The position numbers and the translations under genes were made by a program. From Megachile rotundata (Eukaryota > Arthropoda > Insecta > Hymenoptera > Megachilidae), in contig NW_027473318.1 of the NCBI RefSeq assembly GCF_050947335.1, positions 1,240,001 through 1,304,000 on the forward strand: DNA of 64,000 nucleotides, read 5' to 3'. The notes below the pieces were generated by a model. That model did not search any database. It was not told the origin of the DNA and saw nothing but the letters and a program-made list of their open reading frames with translations. This document shows positions 1 through 17,200 of the stretch, piece by piece; the stretch's first letter is position 1, and each line of letters begins with the position of its first letter.

Positions 1-2330
1 TCACAATCGTACAATCACAATCGCACAACCACAATCATACAATCGTAATCATACAATCACAATCATACTTTCACAATCATACAATCACAATCATACAAAT
101 CACAATCATACGATCACAATCATACAATCACAATCATACAATCATAATCATACAATCACAATCATACAATCACAATCATACAATCACAATCATACTATCG
201 CAATCATACAATCACAATCATACAATCACAATCATACAATCACAATCATACAATCACAATCATACAATCACAATCATACAATCACAATCATACATTCAAA
301 ATCATGCAATCACAATCATAAAATCACAATCATGCAATCACAATCATACGATCATAATCATGCCATCACAATCATACAATCACAATCGTACAACCACAAT
401 CATACAGTCGTAATCATACAATCACAATCATACTTTCACAATCATACAATCACAATCATACAATCACAATCATACAATCACAGTCATACAATCTCAATCA
501 TACAATCTCAATCATACAATCACAATCATACAATCATAATAATACAATTACAATCATACATCACAATCGTACATTCACAATCATACAATCGCAATCATAC
601 AATCACAATCATACAATCGCAATCATACAATTACAATCTCCCAAATACAATCTCCCAAATACAATCTCCCAAGTACAATCTCCCAAATACAATCATACAA
701 TCACAATCATACAATCACAATCATACAATCACAATCATACAATCACAATCATACAATCACAATCATACTTTCACAATCATACAATCACAATCATACAATC
801 ACAGTCATACAATCACAGTCATACAATCACTATCATACTATCACAATCATACAATCACAATCATACAATCACAATCATACAATCACAATCATACAATCAC
901 AATCATACAATCACAATCATACAATCACAATCATACTTTCACAATCATACAATCACAATCATACAATCGCAATCATACAATCACAATCATACATTCAAAA
1001 TCATGCAATCACAATCATAATATCACAATCATGCAATCACAATCATACAATCATAATCATGCAATCACAATCGTACAATCACAATCGTACAATCACAATC
1101 GTACAATCACAATCGCACAACCACAATCATACAATCGTAATCATACAATCACAATCATACTATCACAATCATACAATCACAATCATATAATCACAATCAT
1201 ACAATCACAATCATACAATCACAATCATACAATCACAATCATACAATCACAATCATACAATCACAATCATACTTTCACAATCATACAATCACAATCATAC
1301 AATCACAATCATACAATCACAGTCATACAATCACAGTCATACAATCACAATCATACTATCACAATCATACAATCACAATCATACAATCACAATCATAAAA
1401 TTACAATCTCCCAAATACAATCACCCAAATAAAATCATACAATCACATTCATACAATCATAATCTAACAATCACAATCATACAATCGCAATCATACAATC
1501 ACAATCATACTATCACAATCATACAATCACAATCATATAATCACAATCATACAATCGCAATCATACAATCACAATCATACAATCACAATCATACATTCAA
1601 AATCATGCGATCACAATCATACAATCACAATCATGCAATCACAATCATACAATCATAATCATGCAATCACAATCATACAATCACAATCGTACAATCACAA
1701 TCGTACAATCACAATCGCACAACCACAATCATACAATCGTAACCATACAATCACAATCATACTTTCACAATCATACAATCACAATCATACAAATCACAAT
1801 CATACGATCACAATCATACAATCACAATCATACTTTCACAATCATACAATCACAATCATACAATCACAATCATACAATCACAGTCATACAATCTCAATCA
1901 TACAGTCTCAATCATACAATCACAATCATACAATCATAATAATACAATTACAATCATACATCACAATCGTACAATCACAATCATACAATCGCAATCATAC
2001 AATCACAATCATACAATCGCAATCATACAATTACAATCTCCCAAATACAATCTCCCAAATACAATCTCCCAAGTACAATCTCCCAAATACAATCATACAA
2101 TCACAATCATACAATCACAATCATACAATCACAATCATACAATCACAATCATACAATCACAATCATACAATCACAATCATACTTTCACAATCATACAATC
2201 ACAATCATACAATCGCAATCATACAATCACAGTCATACAATCACAGTCATACAATCACAATCATACTATCACAATCATACAATCACAATCATACAATCAC
2301 AATCATACAATCACAATCATACAATCACAA
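1..2330. repeat. Left flank-type array with about 1.4-1.7 kb internal repeats
   Basis: No gene. Bases 1 to about 137 recur at 1,695-1,831 (offset 1,694, which is 121 units), including a 15-bp unit ACAAATCACAATCAT at 95 and 1,789. Bases about 420-730 recur at about 1,820-2,130 (offset 1,400), sharing an ACTTTC unit, two CTC units, the 13-bp unit (558 and 1,958) and an uncommon AAGTAC variant in the TCCC cassette (671 and 2,071). After that the offset grows to 1,414 and 1,428, meaning single units were gained. The segment is therefore two rearranged copies of one longer repeat. Two different offsets show that at least one deletion or exchange happened between them. Confidence 0.75.
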
Positions 2331-5050
2331 TCATACAATTACAATCTCCCAAATACAATCTCCAAAATACAATCACCCAAATACAATCATACAATCACAT
2401 TCATACAATCATAATCATACAATCACAATCATACAATCACAATCATACAATCACAATCATACTATCACAATCATACAATCACAATCATACAATCACAATC
2501 ATACAATCACAATCATACAATCACAATCATACAATCACAATCATACAATCACAATCATACAATCACAATCATACAATCACAATCATACATTCAAAATCAT
2601 GCAATCACAATCATAAAATCACAATCATGCAATCACAATCATACAATCATAATCATGCAATCACAATCATACAATCACAATCGTACAATCACAATCGTAC
2701 AATCACAATCGCACAACCACAATCATACAATCGTAATCATACAATCACAATCATACTTTCACAATCATACAATCACAATCATACAATCACAATCATAAAA
2801 TCACAAAAATACAAACTTAATCATACAATCACAATCATACAATCGCAATCATACAATCACAATCATACAATCATAATCATACAATCACAATCATACGATC
2901 GCAATCATACAATCATAATCATACAATCACAATCATACTTTCACAATCATACAATCACAATCATACAATCACAATCATACAATCACAATCATACAATCAC
3001 AATCATACAATCACAATCATACAATCACAATCATACAATCGCAATCATACAATCGCAATCATACAATCACAATCATACAATCTCAATCATACAATCACAA
3101 TCATACAACCACAATCAGACAATCACAATCATACAATCACAATCATACAATCACAATCATACAATCACAATCATCCAATCACAATTATGCAATCACAATC
3201 ATACAATCGCATTCATACAATCGCAATCATACAATCACAATCATACAATCGCAATCATACAATCATAATCATACAATCACAATCATACAATCACAATCAT
3301 ACAATCGCAATCATACAATTACAATATCCCAAATACAATTTCCCAAATACAATCATACAATCGCAATCACACAATCACAATCATACAATCATAATCATAC
3401 AATCACAGTCATACTTTCTCAATCATACAATCACAATCATACAATCACAATCATACAATCACAGTCATACAATCTCAATCATACAATCTCAATCATACAA
3501 TCACAATCATACAATCATAATAATACAATTACAATCATACATCACAATCGTACAATCACAATCATACAATCGCAATCATACAATCACAATCATACAATCG
3601 CAATCATACAATTACAATCTCCCAAATACAATCTCCCAAATACAATCTCTCAAATACAATCTCCCAAATACAATCATACAATCACAATCATACAATCACA
3701 ATCATACAACTACAATCTCCCAAATACAATCTCTCAAATACAATCACCCAAATACAATCATACAATCACAATCATACAATCACAGTCATACAATCACAGT
3801 CATACAATCGCAATCATACAATCACAATCATACAATCGCAATCATACAATTACAATCTCCCAAATACAATCTCCCAAATACAATCTCCCAAATACAATCA
3901 TACAATCACAATCATACAATCACAGTCATACAATCACAGTCATACAATCGCAATCATACAATCACAATCATACAATCTCAATCATGCAATCACAATCATA
4001 CAACCACAATCAGACAATCACAATCATACAATCACAATCATACAATCACAATTATGCAATCACATTCATACAATCGCATTCATACAATCGCAATCATACA
4101 ATCACAATCATACAATCACAATCATACAATCACAATCATACAATCACAGTCATAAAACCACAAAAATACAAACTTAATCATACAATCACAATCATACAAT
4201 CGCAATCATACAATCACAATCATACATTCAAAATCATGCAATCACAATCATACAATCACAATCGTACAATCACAATCGTACAATCACAATCGCACAACCA
4301 CAATCATACAATCGTAATCATACAATCACAATCATACTATCACAATCATACAATCACAATCATACAATCACAATCATACAATCACAATCATACAATCACA
4401 ATCATACAATCACAATCATACTTTCACAATCATACAATCACAATCATGCAATCACAATCATACAATCACAGTCATACAATCACAGTCATACAATCACAAT
4501 CATACTATCACAATCATACAATCACAATCATACAATCACAATCATACAATCACAATCATACAATTACAATCTCCCAAATACAATCTCCCAAATACAATCA
4601 CCCAAATAAAATCATACAATCACATTCATACAATCATAATCATACAATCACAATCATACAATCACAATCATACAATCACAATCATACTATCACAATCATA
4701 CAATCACAATCATACAATCACAATCATACAATCGCAATCATACAATCACAATCATACAATCACAATCATACATTCAAAATCATGCAATCACAATCATACA
4801 ACCACAATCATGCAATCACAATCATACAATCATAATCATGCAATCACAATCATACAATCACAATCGTACAGTCACAATCGTACAATCACAATCGCACAAC
4901 CACAATCATACAATCGTAATCATACAATCACAATCATACTTTCACAATCATACAATCACAATCATACAATCACAATCATACAATCACAATCATACAATCA
5001 CAATCATACTTTCACAATCATACAATCACAATCATACAATCACAATCATA
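2331..5050. repeat. 2.7-kb higher-order repeat, copy 1
   Basis: No gene. This block matches the next one at an offset of 2,701 bp over most of its length (193 units minus one base). Shared landmarks include the AAACTTAATC unit (2,811 and 5,512), a CGATCG hexamer (2,896 and 5,597), an uncommon TCCAAAAT variant of the TCCC unit (2,361 and 5,076) and an ATTATGC unit. Later the offset rises to 2,715 and 2,757, so the second copy has gained four units. Similarity begins within a run of consensus units near 2,300-2,340 and ends near 5,050. Confidence 0.85.
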
Positions 5051-7793
5051 CAATTACAATCTCCCAAATACAATCTCCAAAATACAATCACCCAAATACA
5101 ATCATACAATCACATTCATACAATCATAATCATACAATCACAATCATACAATCACAATCATACAATCACAATCATACTATCACAATCATACAATCACAAT
5201 CATACAATCACAATCATACAATCACAATCATACAATCACAATCATACAATCACAATCATACAATCACAATCATACAATCACAATCATACATTCAAAATCA
5301 TGCAATCACAATCATAAAATCACAATCATGCAATCACAATCATACAATCATAATCATGCAATCACAATCATACAATCACAATCGTACAATCACAATCGTA
5401 CAATCACAATCGCACAACCACAATCATACAATCGTAATCATACAATCACAATCATACTTTCACAATCATACAATCACAATCATACAATCACAATCATAAA
5501 ATCACAAAAATACAAACTTAATCATACAATCACAATCATACAATCGCAATCATACAATCACAATCATACAATCATAATCATACAATCACAATCATACGAT
5601 CGCAATCATACAATCATAATCATACAATCACAATCATACTTTCACAATCATACAATCACAATCATACAATCACAATCATACAATCACAATCATACAATCA
5701 CAATCATACAATCACAATCATACAATCACAATCATACAATCGCAATCATACAATCGCAATCATACAATCACAATCATACAATCTCAATCATACAATCACA
5801 ATCATACAACCACAATCAGACAATCACAATCATACAATCACAATCATACAATCACAATCATACAATCACAATCATCCAATCACAATTATGCAATCACAAT
5901 CATACAATCGCATTCATACAATCGCAATCATACAATCACAATCATACAATCGCAATCATACAATCATAATCATACAATCACAATCATACAATCACAATCA
6001 TACAATCGCAATCATACAATTACAATATCCCAAATACAATCTCCCAAATACAATCATACAATCGCAATCACACAATCACAATCATACAATCATAATCATA
6101 CAATCACAGTCATACTTTCTCAATCATACAATCACAATCATACAATCACAATCATACAATCACAGTCATACAATCTCAATCATACAATCTCAATCATACA
6201 ATCACAATCATACAATCATAATAATACAATTACAATCATACATCACAATCGTACAATCACAATCATACAATCGCAATCATGCAATCACAATCATACAATC
6301 GCAATCATACAATTACAATCTCCCAAATACAATCTCCCAAATACAATCTCTCAAATACAATCTCCCAAATACAATCATACAATCACAATCATACAATCAC
6401 AATCATACAATTACAATCTCCCAAATACAATCTCTCAAATACAATCACCCAAATACAATCATACAATCACAATCATACAATCACAGTCATACAATCACAG
6501 TCATACAATCGCAATCATACAATCACAATCATACAATCGCAATCATACAATTACAATCTCCCAAATACAATCTCCCAAATACAATCTCCCAAATACAATC
6601 ATACAATCACAATCATACAATCACAGTCATACAATCACAGTCATACAATCGCAATCATACAATCACAATCATACAATCTCAATCATGCAATCACAATCAT
6701 ACAACCACAATCAGACAATCACAATCATACAATCACAATCATACAATCACAATTATGCAATCACAATCATACAATCGCATTCATACAATCGCAATCATAC
6801 AATCACAATCATACAATCACAATCATACAATCACAATCATACAATCACAATCATACAATCACAGTCATAAAATCACAAAAATACAAACTTAATCATACAA
6901 TCACAATCATACAATCGCAATCATACAATCACAATCATACATTCAAAATCATGCAATCACAATCATACAATCACAATCATGCAATCACAATCATACAATC
7001 ATAATCATGCAATCACAATCATACAATCACAATCGTACAATCACAATCGTACAATCACAATCGCACAACCACAATCATACAATCGTAATCATACAATCAC
7101 AATCATACTATCACAATCATACAATCACAATCATACAATCACAATCATACAATCACAATCATACAATCACAATCATACTTTCACAATCATACAATCACAA
7201 TCATGCAATCACAATCATACAATCACAGTCATACAATCACAGTCATACAATCACAATCATACTATCACAATCATACAATCACAATCATACAATCACAATC
7301 ATACAATCACAATCATACAATTACAATCTCCCAAATACAATCTCCCAAATACAATCACCCAAATAAAATCATACAATCACATTCATACAATCATAATCAT
7401 ACAATCACAATCATACAATCACAATCATACAATCACAATCATACTATCACAATCATACAATCACAATCATACAATCACAATCATACAATCGCAATCATAC
7501 AATCACAATCATACAATCACAATCATACATTCAAAATCATGCAATCACAATCATACAACCACAATCATGCAATCACAATCATACAATCATAATCATGCAA
7601 TCACAATCATACAATCACAATCGTACAGTCACAATCGTACAATCACAATCGCACAACCACAATCATACAATCGTAATCATACAATCACAATCATACTTTC
7701 ACAATCATACAATCACAATCATACAATCACAATCATACAATCACAATCATACAATCACAATCATACTTTCACAATCATACAATCACAATCATA
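5051..7793. repeat. 2.7-kb higher-order repeat, copy 2
   Basis: No gene. This is the tandem partner of 2,331-5,050. The copies differ by a few substitutions (for example AAAACCAC at 4,154 against AAAATCAC here) and by whole-unit insertions. A CGTACAGTC variant is shared by both (4,865 and 7,622). The match ends at about 7,793, where this copy continues into an ACAAACAC unit while copy 1 continues into a TCCC cassette. Confidence 0.85.
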
Positions 7794-8086
7794 CAAACAC
7801 AATCATACAATCACAGTCATACAATCTCAATCATACAATCTCAATCATACAATCACAATCATACAATCATAATCATACAATCACGATCATACAATCACAA
7901 TTATGCAATCACAATCATACAATCGCATCCATACAATCGCAATCATACAATCACAATCATACAATCACAATCATACAATCACAATCTTAAAATCACAAAA
8001 ATACAAACTTAATCAAGCAATCACAATCATACAATCGCAATCATACAATCACAATCATACATTCAAAATCATGCAATCACAATCAC

Positions 8087-8170
8087 ACAATCGCAATCAT
8101 ACAATCGCAATCATACAATCGCAATCATACAATCGCAATCATACAATCGCAATCATACAATCGCAATCAT
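8087..8170. repeat. Run of six CGC-type units
   Basis: Six consecutive units read ACAATCGCAATCAT, giving one CpG every 14 bp for 84 bp. Elsewhere this variant usually occurs singly, in pairs or in threes. A five-unit run is at 63,053-63,122. The homogeneous run suggests a local amplification of one variant unit. Confidence 0.9.
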
Positions 8171-8659
8171 ACAATCACAATCATACAATCTCAGTCATAC
8201 AATCACAATCATACAACCACAATCAGACAATCACAATCATACAATCACGATCATACAATCACAATTATGCAATCACAATCATACAATCGCATTCATACAA
8301 TCGCAATCATACAATCACAATCATACAATCACAATCATACAATCACAATCATACAATCACAATCATACAATCATAATAATACAATTACAATCATACATCA
8401 CAATCGTACAATCACAATCATACAATCGCAATCATACAATCACAATCATACAATCGCAATCATACAATTACAATCTCCCAAATACAATCTCCCAAATACA
8501 ATCTCCCAAATACAATCATACAATCACAATCATACAGTCACAATCGTACAATCACAATCATACAATCACAATCATACAATCACATTCATACTTTCACAAT
8601 CATACAATCACAATCATACAATCACAATCATACAATCACAGTCATACAATCACAGTCAT

Positions 8660-8839
8660 ACAATCACAATCATCCTATCACAATCATACAATCACTATCA
8701 TACAATTACAATCTCCCAAATACAATCTCTCAAATACAATCACCCAAATACAATCACAATCATACTATCACAATCATACAATCACTATCATACAATTACA
8801 ATCTCCCAAATACAATCTCTCAAATACAATCACCCAAAT
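8660..8839. repeat. 90-bp direct duplication, out of 14-bp register
   Basis: Bases 8,660-8,749 and 8,750-8,839 are direct copies that differ at one base that I can see (CCTATC at 8,674, ACTATC at 8,764). Each has three 14-bp units, a hexamer ACAATT and three TCCC-type units: 42+6+42 = 90. Because 90 is not a multiple of 14, the junction replaces the usual closing octamer with a full 14-bp unit. The exchange therefore used hexamer-level, not unit-level, homology. Confidence 0.9.
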
Positions 8840-11290
8840 ACAATCATACAATCACAATCATACAATCACAGTCATACAATCACAGTCATACAATCGCAAT
8901 CTTACAATCACAATCATACAATCGCAATCATACAATTACAATCTCCCAAATACAATCTCCCAAATACAATCTCCCAAATACAATCTCCCAAATACAATCA
9001 TACAATCACAATCATACAATCACAGTCATACAATCACAGTCATACAATCGCAATCATACAATCACAATCATACAATTTCAATCATGCAATCACAATCATA
9101 CAATCACAATCATGCAATCACAATCATACAATCATAATCATGCAATCACAATCATACAATCACAATCGTACAATCACAATCGTACAATCACAATCGCACA
9201 ACCACAATCATACAATCGTAATCATACAATCACAATCATACTATCACAATCATACAATCACAATCATACAATCACAATCATACAATCACAATCATACTTT
9301 CACAATCATACAATCACAATCATACAATCACAATCATACAATCACAGTCATACAATCACAGTCATACAATCACAATCATACTATCACAATCATACAATCA
9401 CAATCATACAATCACAATCATACAATTACAATCTCCCAAATACAATCTCCCAAATACAATCACCCAAATAAAATCATACAATCACATTCATACAATCATA
9501 ATCATACAATCACAATCATACAATCACAATCATACAATCACAATCATACTATCACAATCATACAATCACAATCATACAATCACAATCATACAATCGCAAT
9601 CATACAATCACAATCATACAATCACAATCATACATTCAAAATCATGCAATCACAATCATACAACCACAATCATGCAATCACAATCATACAATCATAATCA
9701 TGCAATCACAGTCATACAATCACAATCGTACAATCACAATCGTACAATCACAATCGCACAACCACAATCATACAATCGTAATCATACAATCACAATCATA
9801 CTTTCACAATCATACAATCACAATCATACAATCACAATCATACAATCACAATCATACAATCACAATCATACTTTCACAATCATACAATCACAATCATACA
9901 ATCACAATCATACAATCACAGTCATACAATCTCAATCATACAATCTCAATCATACAATCACAATCATACAATCATAATAATACAATTACAATCATACATT
10001 ACAATCGTACAATCACAATCATACAATCGCAATCATACAATCACAATCATACAATCGCAATCATACAATTACAATCTCCCAAATACAATCTCCGAAATAC
10101 AATCTCCCAAGTACAATCTCCCAAATACAATCATACAATCACAATCATACAATCACAATCATACAATCACAATCATACAATCACAATCATACTTTCACAA
10201 TCATACAATCACAATCATACAATCACAATCATACAATCACAGTCATACAATCACAGTCATACAATCACAATCATACTATCACAATCATACAATCACAATC
10301 ATACAATCAGAATCATACAATCACAATCATACAATTACAATCTCCCAAATACAATCTCCCAAATACAATCACCCAAATACAATCATACAATCACATTCAT
10401 ACAATCATAATCATACAATCACAATCATACAATCACAATCATACAATCACAATCATACTATCACAATCATACAATCACAATCATACAATCACAATCATAC
10501 AATCACAATCATACAATCACAATCGTACAATCACAATCGTACAATCACAATCGTACAATCACAATCGCACAATCACAATCGCACAACCACAATCATACAA
10601 TCGTAATCATACAATCACAATCATACTTTCACAATCATACAATCACAATCATACAATCACAATCATACAATCACAATCATACAATCACAATCATACAATC
10701 ACAATCATACAATCACAATCATACAATCACAATCATACAATCGCAATCATACAATCGCTATCATACAATCACAATCATACAATCTCAATCATACAATTAC
10801 AATCATACAACCACAATCAGACAATCACAATCATACAATCACCATCATACAATCACAATTATGCAATCACAATCATACAATCGCATTCATACAATCGCAA
10901 TCATACAATCACAATCATACAATCACAATCATACAATCACAATCTTAAAATCACAAAAATAGAAACTTAATCATGCAATCACAATCATACAATCGCAATC
11001 ATACAATCACAATCATACATTCAAAATCATGCAATCACAATCATACAATCACAATCATGCAATCACAATCATACAATCATAATCATGCAATCACAATCAT
11101 ACAATCACAATCGTACAATCACAATCGTACAATCACAATCGCACAACCACAATCATACAATCGTAATCATACAATCACAATCATACTATCACAATCATAC
11201 AATCACAATCATACAATCACAATCATACAATCACAATCATACAATCACAATCATACAATCACAATCATACAATCACAATCATACAATCAC

Positions 11291-14200
11291 AATCATACAA
11301 TCACAATCATACAATCGCAATCATACAATCACAATCATACAATCATAATCATACATTCAAAATCATGCAATCACAATCATACAATCACAATCATGCAATC
11401 ACAATCATACAATCGGAATCATACAATCACAATCATTCAATAACAATCGTACAATCACAATCGTACAATCACAATCGCACAACCACAATCAGACAATCAC
11501 ACTCATACAATCACAATCATACAATCACAATCATACAATCACAATCATACCATCACAATCATGCTTTCACAATCATACAATCACAATCATACAATCACAA
11601 TCATACAATCACAGTCATACAATCACAATCATACAATCACAATCATACTATCACAATCATACAATCACAATCATACAATCACAATCATACAATCACAATC
11701 ATACAATCATAATCATACAATCACAATCATACAATCACAGTCATACAATCACAATCATACAATCACAATCATACAATCACAGTCATACAATCACAATCAT
11801 ACAATCACAATCATACAATCTCAATCATACAATCACAATCATACAATCATAATCATACAATTACAATCATACATCACAATCATACAATCGCAATCATACA
11901 ATTGCAGTATCCCAAATACAATCTCGCAAATACAATCATACAATCACAATCATACAATCACAATCATACAATCACAATCATACAATCACAATCATACAAT
12001 CACAATCATACAATCACAATCATACAATCGCATTCATACAATCGCAATCATACAATCACAATCATACAATCGCAATCATACAATTACAATCATACAATAA
12101 CAATAATACTTTCACAATCATACAATCACAATCATACTATCACAATCATACAATCACAATCATACAATCACAATCATACAATCACAATCATACAATCATA
12201 ATCATACAATCACAATCATACAATCACAGTCATACAATCACAATCATACAATCACAATCATACAATCACAGTCATACAATCACAATCATACTATCACAAT
12301 CATACAATCACAATCATACAATCACAATCATACAATCACAATCATACAATCACAATCATACAATCGCAAGCATACAATCACAATCATACAATCTCAATCA
12401 TACAATCACAATCATACAATCATAATCATACAATTACAGTCATACATCACAATCATACAATCACAATGATACAATCGCAATCATACAATCACAATCATAC
12501 AATCGCAATCATACAATTACAATCTCCCAAATACAATCTCCCAAATACAATCATACAATCACAATCATACAATCACAATCATACTATCACAATCGTACAA
12601 TCACAATCATAGAATCACAATTATACAATCACAATCATACAATCACAATCATACAATCACAATCATACAATCACAATCATACAATCGCATTCATACAATC
12701 GCAATCATACAATCACAATCATACAATCGCAATCATACAATTACAATCTCCCAAATAGAATCTCCCAAATACAATCACCCAAATACAATCATACAATCAC
12801 AATCATACAATCATAATCATACAATCACAATCATACAATCACAATCATACAATCACAATCATACAATCACAATCATACTATCACAATCATACAATCACAA
12901 TCATACAATCACAATCATACAATCACAATCATACAATCACAATCATACATTCAAAATCATGCAATCACAATCATACTATCACAATCATGCAATCACAATC
13001 ATACAATCATAATCATGCAATCACAATCATACAATCACAATCGTACAATCACAATCGTACAATCACAATCGCACAACCACAATCAGACAACCACAATCAG
13101 ACAAATCACAATCATACAATCACAATCATACAATCACAATCATACAATCACAATCATACAATCACAATCATACAATCACAATCATACAATCACAAAAATA
13201 CAATCATAATCATGCAATCACAATCATACAATCGCAATCATACAATCACAATCATACAATCGCAATCATACAATCGCAATCATACAATTGCAGTATCCCA
13301 AATACAATCTCGCAAATACAATCATACAATCACAATCATACAATCACAATCATACAATCACAATCATACAATCGCAATCATACAATTACAATATCCCAAA
13401 TACAATCATACAATCACAATCACACAATCACAATCATACAATCATAATCATACAATTACAATCATGCATCACAATCATACAATCACAATCATACTATCAC
13501 AATCATACAATCACAATCATACAATCACAATCATACAATCACAATCATACAATCACAATCGTACTATCAAAATCATACAATCACAATCATACAATCACAA
13601 TCGTACATTCACAATCATACAATCACAATCATACAATCACAATCATACAATCACAATCATACAATCACAATCATATAATCACAATCATACAATCACAATC
13701 ATACAATCACAATCATGCAATCACATTCATACAATCGCAAGCATACAATCACAATCATACAATCTCAATCATACAATCACAATCATACAATCATAATCAT
13801 ACAATTACAATCATACATCACAATCATACAATCACAATCATACAATCGCAATCATACAATTACAATATCCCAAATACAATCATACAATCACAATCATACA
13901 ATCACAATCATACAATCACAATCATACAATCACAATCATACAATCACAATCATACAATCACAATCATACAATCACAATCATACAATCACAATCATACAAT
14001 CACAATCATACAATCGCATTCATACAATCGCAATCATACAATCACAATCATACAATCGCAATCATACAATTACAATCTCCCAAATACAATCTCCCAAATA
14101 CAATCACCCAAATACAATCATACAATCACAATCATACAATCACAATCATACATTCAAAATCATGCATTCACAATCATACAATCACAATCATGCAATCACA

Positions 14201-17200
14201 ATCATGCAATCATAATCATGCAATCACAATCATACAATCACAATCGTACAATCACAATCGTACAATCACAATCGCACAACCACAATCATACAATCGTAAT
14301 CATACAATCACAATCATACTTTCACAATCATACAATCACAATCATACAATCACAATCATACAATCACAATCATACAATCACAATCATACTTTCACAATCA
14401 TACAATCACAATCATACAATCACAATCATACAATCACAGTCATACAATCTCAATCATACAGTCTCAATCATACAATCACAATCATACAATCATAATAATA
14501 CAATTACAATCATACATCACAATCGTACAATCACAATCATACAATCGCAATCATACAATCACAATCATACAATCGCAATCATACAATTACAATCTCCCAA
14601 ATACAATCTCCCAAATACAATCTCCCAAATACAATCTCCCAAATACAATCTCCCAAATACAATCATACAATCACAATCATACAATCACAATCATACAATC
14701 ACAATCATACAATCACAATCATACAATCACAATCATACTTTCACAATCATACAATCACAATCATACAATCACAATCATACAATCGCATTCATACAATCGC
14801 AATCATACTATCACAATCATACAATCGCAATCATACAATTACAATCTCCCAAATACAATCTCCCAAATACAATCATACAATCACAATCATACAATCACAA
14901 TCATACAATCACAATCATACAATCACAATAATACTTTCACAATCATACAATCACAATCATACAATCACAATCATAAAATCACAGTCATACAATCACAGTC
15001 ATACAATCACAATCATACTATCACAATCATACAATCACAATCATACAATCGCAATCATACAATTACAATATCCCAAATACAATCTCCCAAATACAATCAT
15101 ACAATCACAATCACACAATCACAATCATACAATCATAATCATACAATCACAATCATACATCACAATCATACAATCACAATCATACTATCACAATCATACA
15201 ATCACAATCATACAATCACAATCATACAATCACAATCATACAATCACAATCATACAATCACAATCGTACTATCAAAATCATACAATCACAATCATACAAT
15301 TACAATCGTACATTCACAATCATACAATCACAATCATACAATCACAATCATACAATCACAATCATACAATCACAATCATACAATCACAATCATACAATCA
15401 CAATCATACAATCACAATCATACAATCACATTCGTACAATCGCAAGCATACAATCACAATCATACAATCTCAATCATACAATCACAATCATACAATCATA
15501 CTCATACAATTACAATCATACATCACAATCATACAATCACAATCATACAATCGCAATCATACAATTACAATATCCCAAATACAATCTCCCAAATACAATC
15601 ATACAATCACAATCATACAATCACAATCATACAATCACAATCATACAATCACAATCATACAATCACAATCATACAATCACAATCATACAATCACAATCAT
15701 ACAATCACAATCATACAATCGCATTCATACAATCGCAATCACACAATCACAATCATACAATCGCAATCATACAATTACAATCTCCCAAATACAATCTCCC
15801 AAATACAATCACCCAAATACAATCATACAATCACAATCATACAATCATAATCATACAATCACAATCATACAATCACAATCATACAATCACAATCATACAA
15901 TCGCAATCATGCATTCACAATCATACAATCACAATCATACAATCTCAATCATACAATCACAATCATACAACCACAATCTTACAATCACAATCATACTATC
16001 ACAATCATACAATCACAATCATACAATCACAATCATACAATCACAATCACACAATCGCAATCATACAATCACAATCATACTTTCACAATCATACAATCAC
16101 AATCATACAATCACAATCATACAATCACAGTCATACAATCACAGTCATACAATCACAATCATACAATCACAATCAGACAATCACAATCATACAATCTCAA
16201 TCATACAGTCTCAATCATACAATCACAATCATACAATCATAATAGTACAATTACAATCATACATCGCAATCGTACAATCACAATCATACAATCGCAATCA
16301 TACAATCACAATCATACAATCGCAATCATACAATTACAATCTCCCAAATACAATCTCCCAAATACAATCTCCCAAATACAATCTCCCAAATACAATCATA
16401 CAATCACAATCATACAATAACAATCATACAATCGCAATCATACAATTACAATCTCCCAAATACAATCTCCCAAATACAATCTCCCAAATACAATCATACA
16501 ATCACAATCATACAATCACAATCATACAATAACAATCATACAATCACAATCATACAATCACAATAATACTTTCACAATCATACAATCACAATCATACAAT
16601 CACAATCATACAATCACAGTCATACAATCACAGTCATACAATCACAATCATACTATCACAATCATACAATCACAATCATACAATCGCAATCATACAATTA
16701 AAATATCCCAAATACAATCTCCCAAATACAATCATACAATCACAAACACACAATCACAATCATACAATCATAATCATACAATCACAATCATACATCACAA
16801 TCATACAATCACAATCATACTATCACAATCATACAATCACATTCATACAATCACAATCATACAATCACAATCATACAATCACAATCATACAATCACAATC
16901 ATACAATCACAATCATACAATCACAATCATACAATCACAATCATACAATCACATTCATACAATCGCAAGCATACAATCACAATCATACAATCTCAATCAT
17001 ACAATCACAATCATACAATCATACTCATACAATTACAATCATACATCACAATCATACAATCACAATCATACAATCGCAATCATACAATTACAATATCCCA
17101 AATACAATCTCCCAAATACAATCATACAATCACAATCATACAATCACAATCATACAATCACAATCATACAACCACAATCATACAATCACAATCATACAAT

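Larger units (their letters stand above)
7794..11290. repeat. Flank-type array, mosaic
   Basis: No gene. The stretch holds the AAACTTAATC landmark at 8,003 and a mutated form (AGAAACTT) at 10,961, several G-bearing cassettes (near 8,051, 9,632 and 11,020) and TCCC cassettes. Parts of about 8,840-9,790 match the preceding HOR at offsets of about 2.4 kb and then 2.1 kb; for example ACAACCACAATCATGC near 9,660 pairs with one near 7,555. It therefore looks like a shortened third copy that has lost several hundred bases. It also contains the 8,087-8,170 and 8,660-8,839 features listed separately. Confidence 0.7.

Noticed and set aside
2799..2824. A-rich AAAATCACAAAAAT and ACAAACTTAATCAT pair as a promoter or polyadenylation signal
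   Set aside because: It is two 14-bp variant units in register, repeated 14 times in the flanks, with no AATAAA motif and no adjacent gene.
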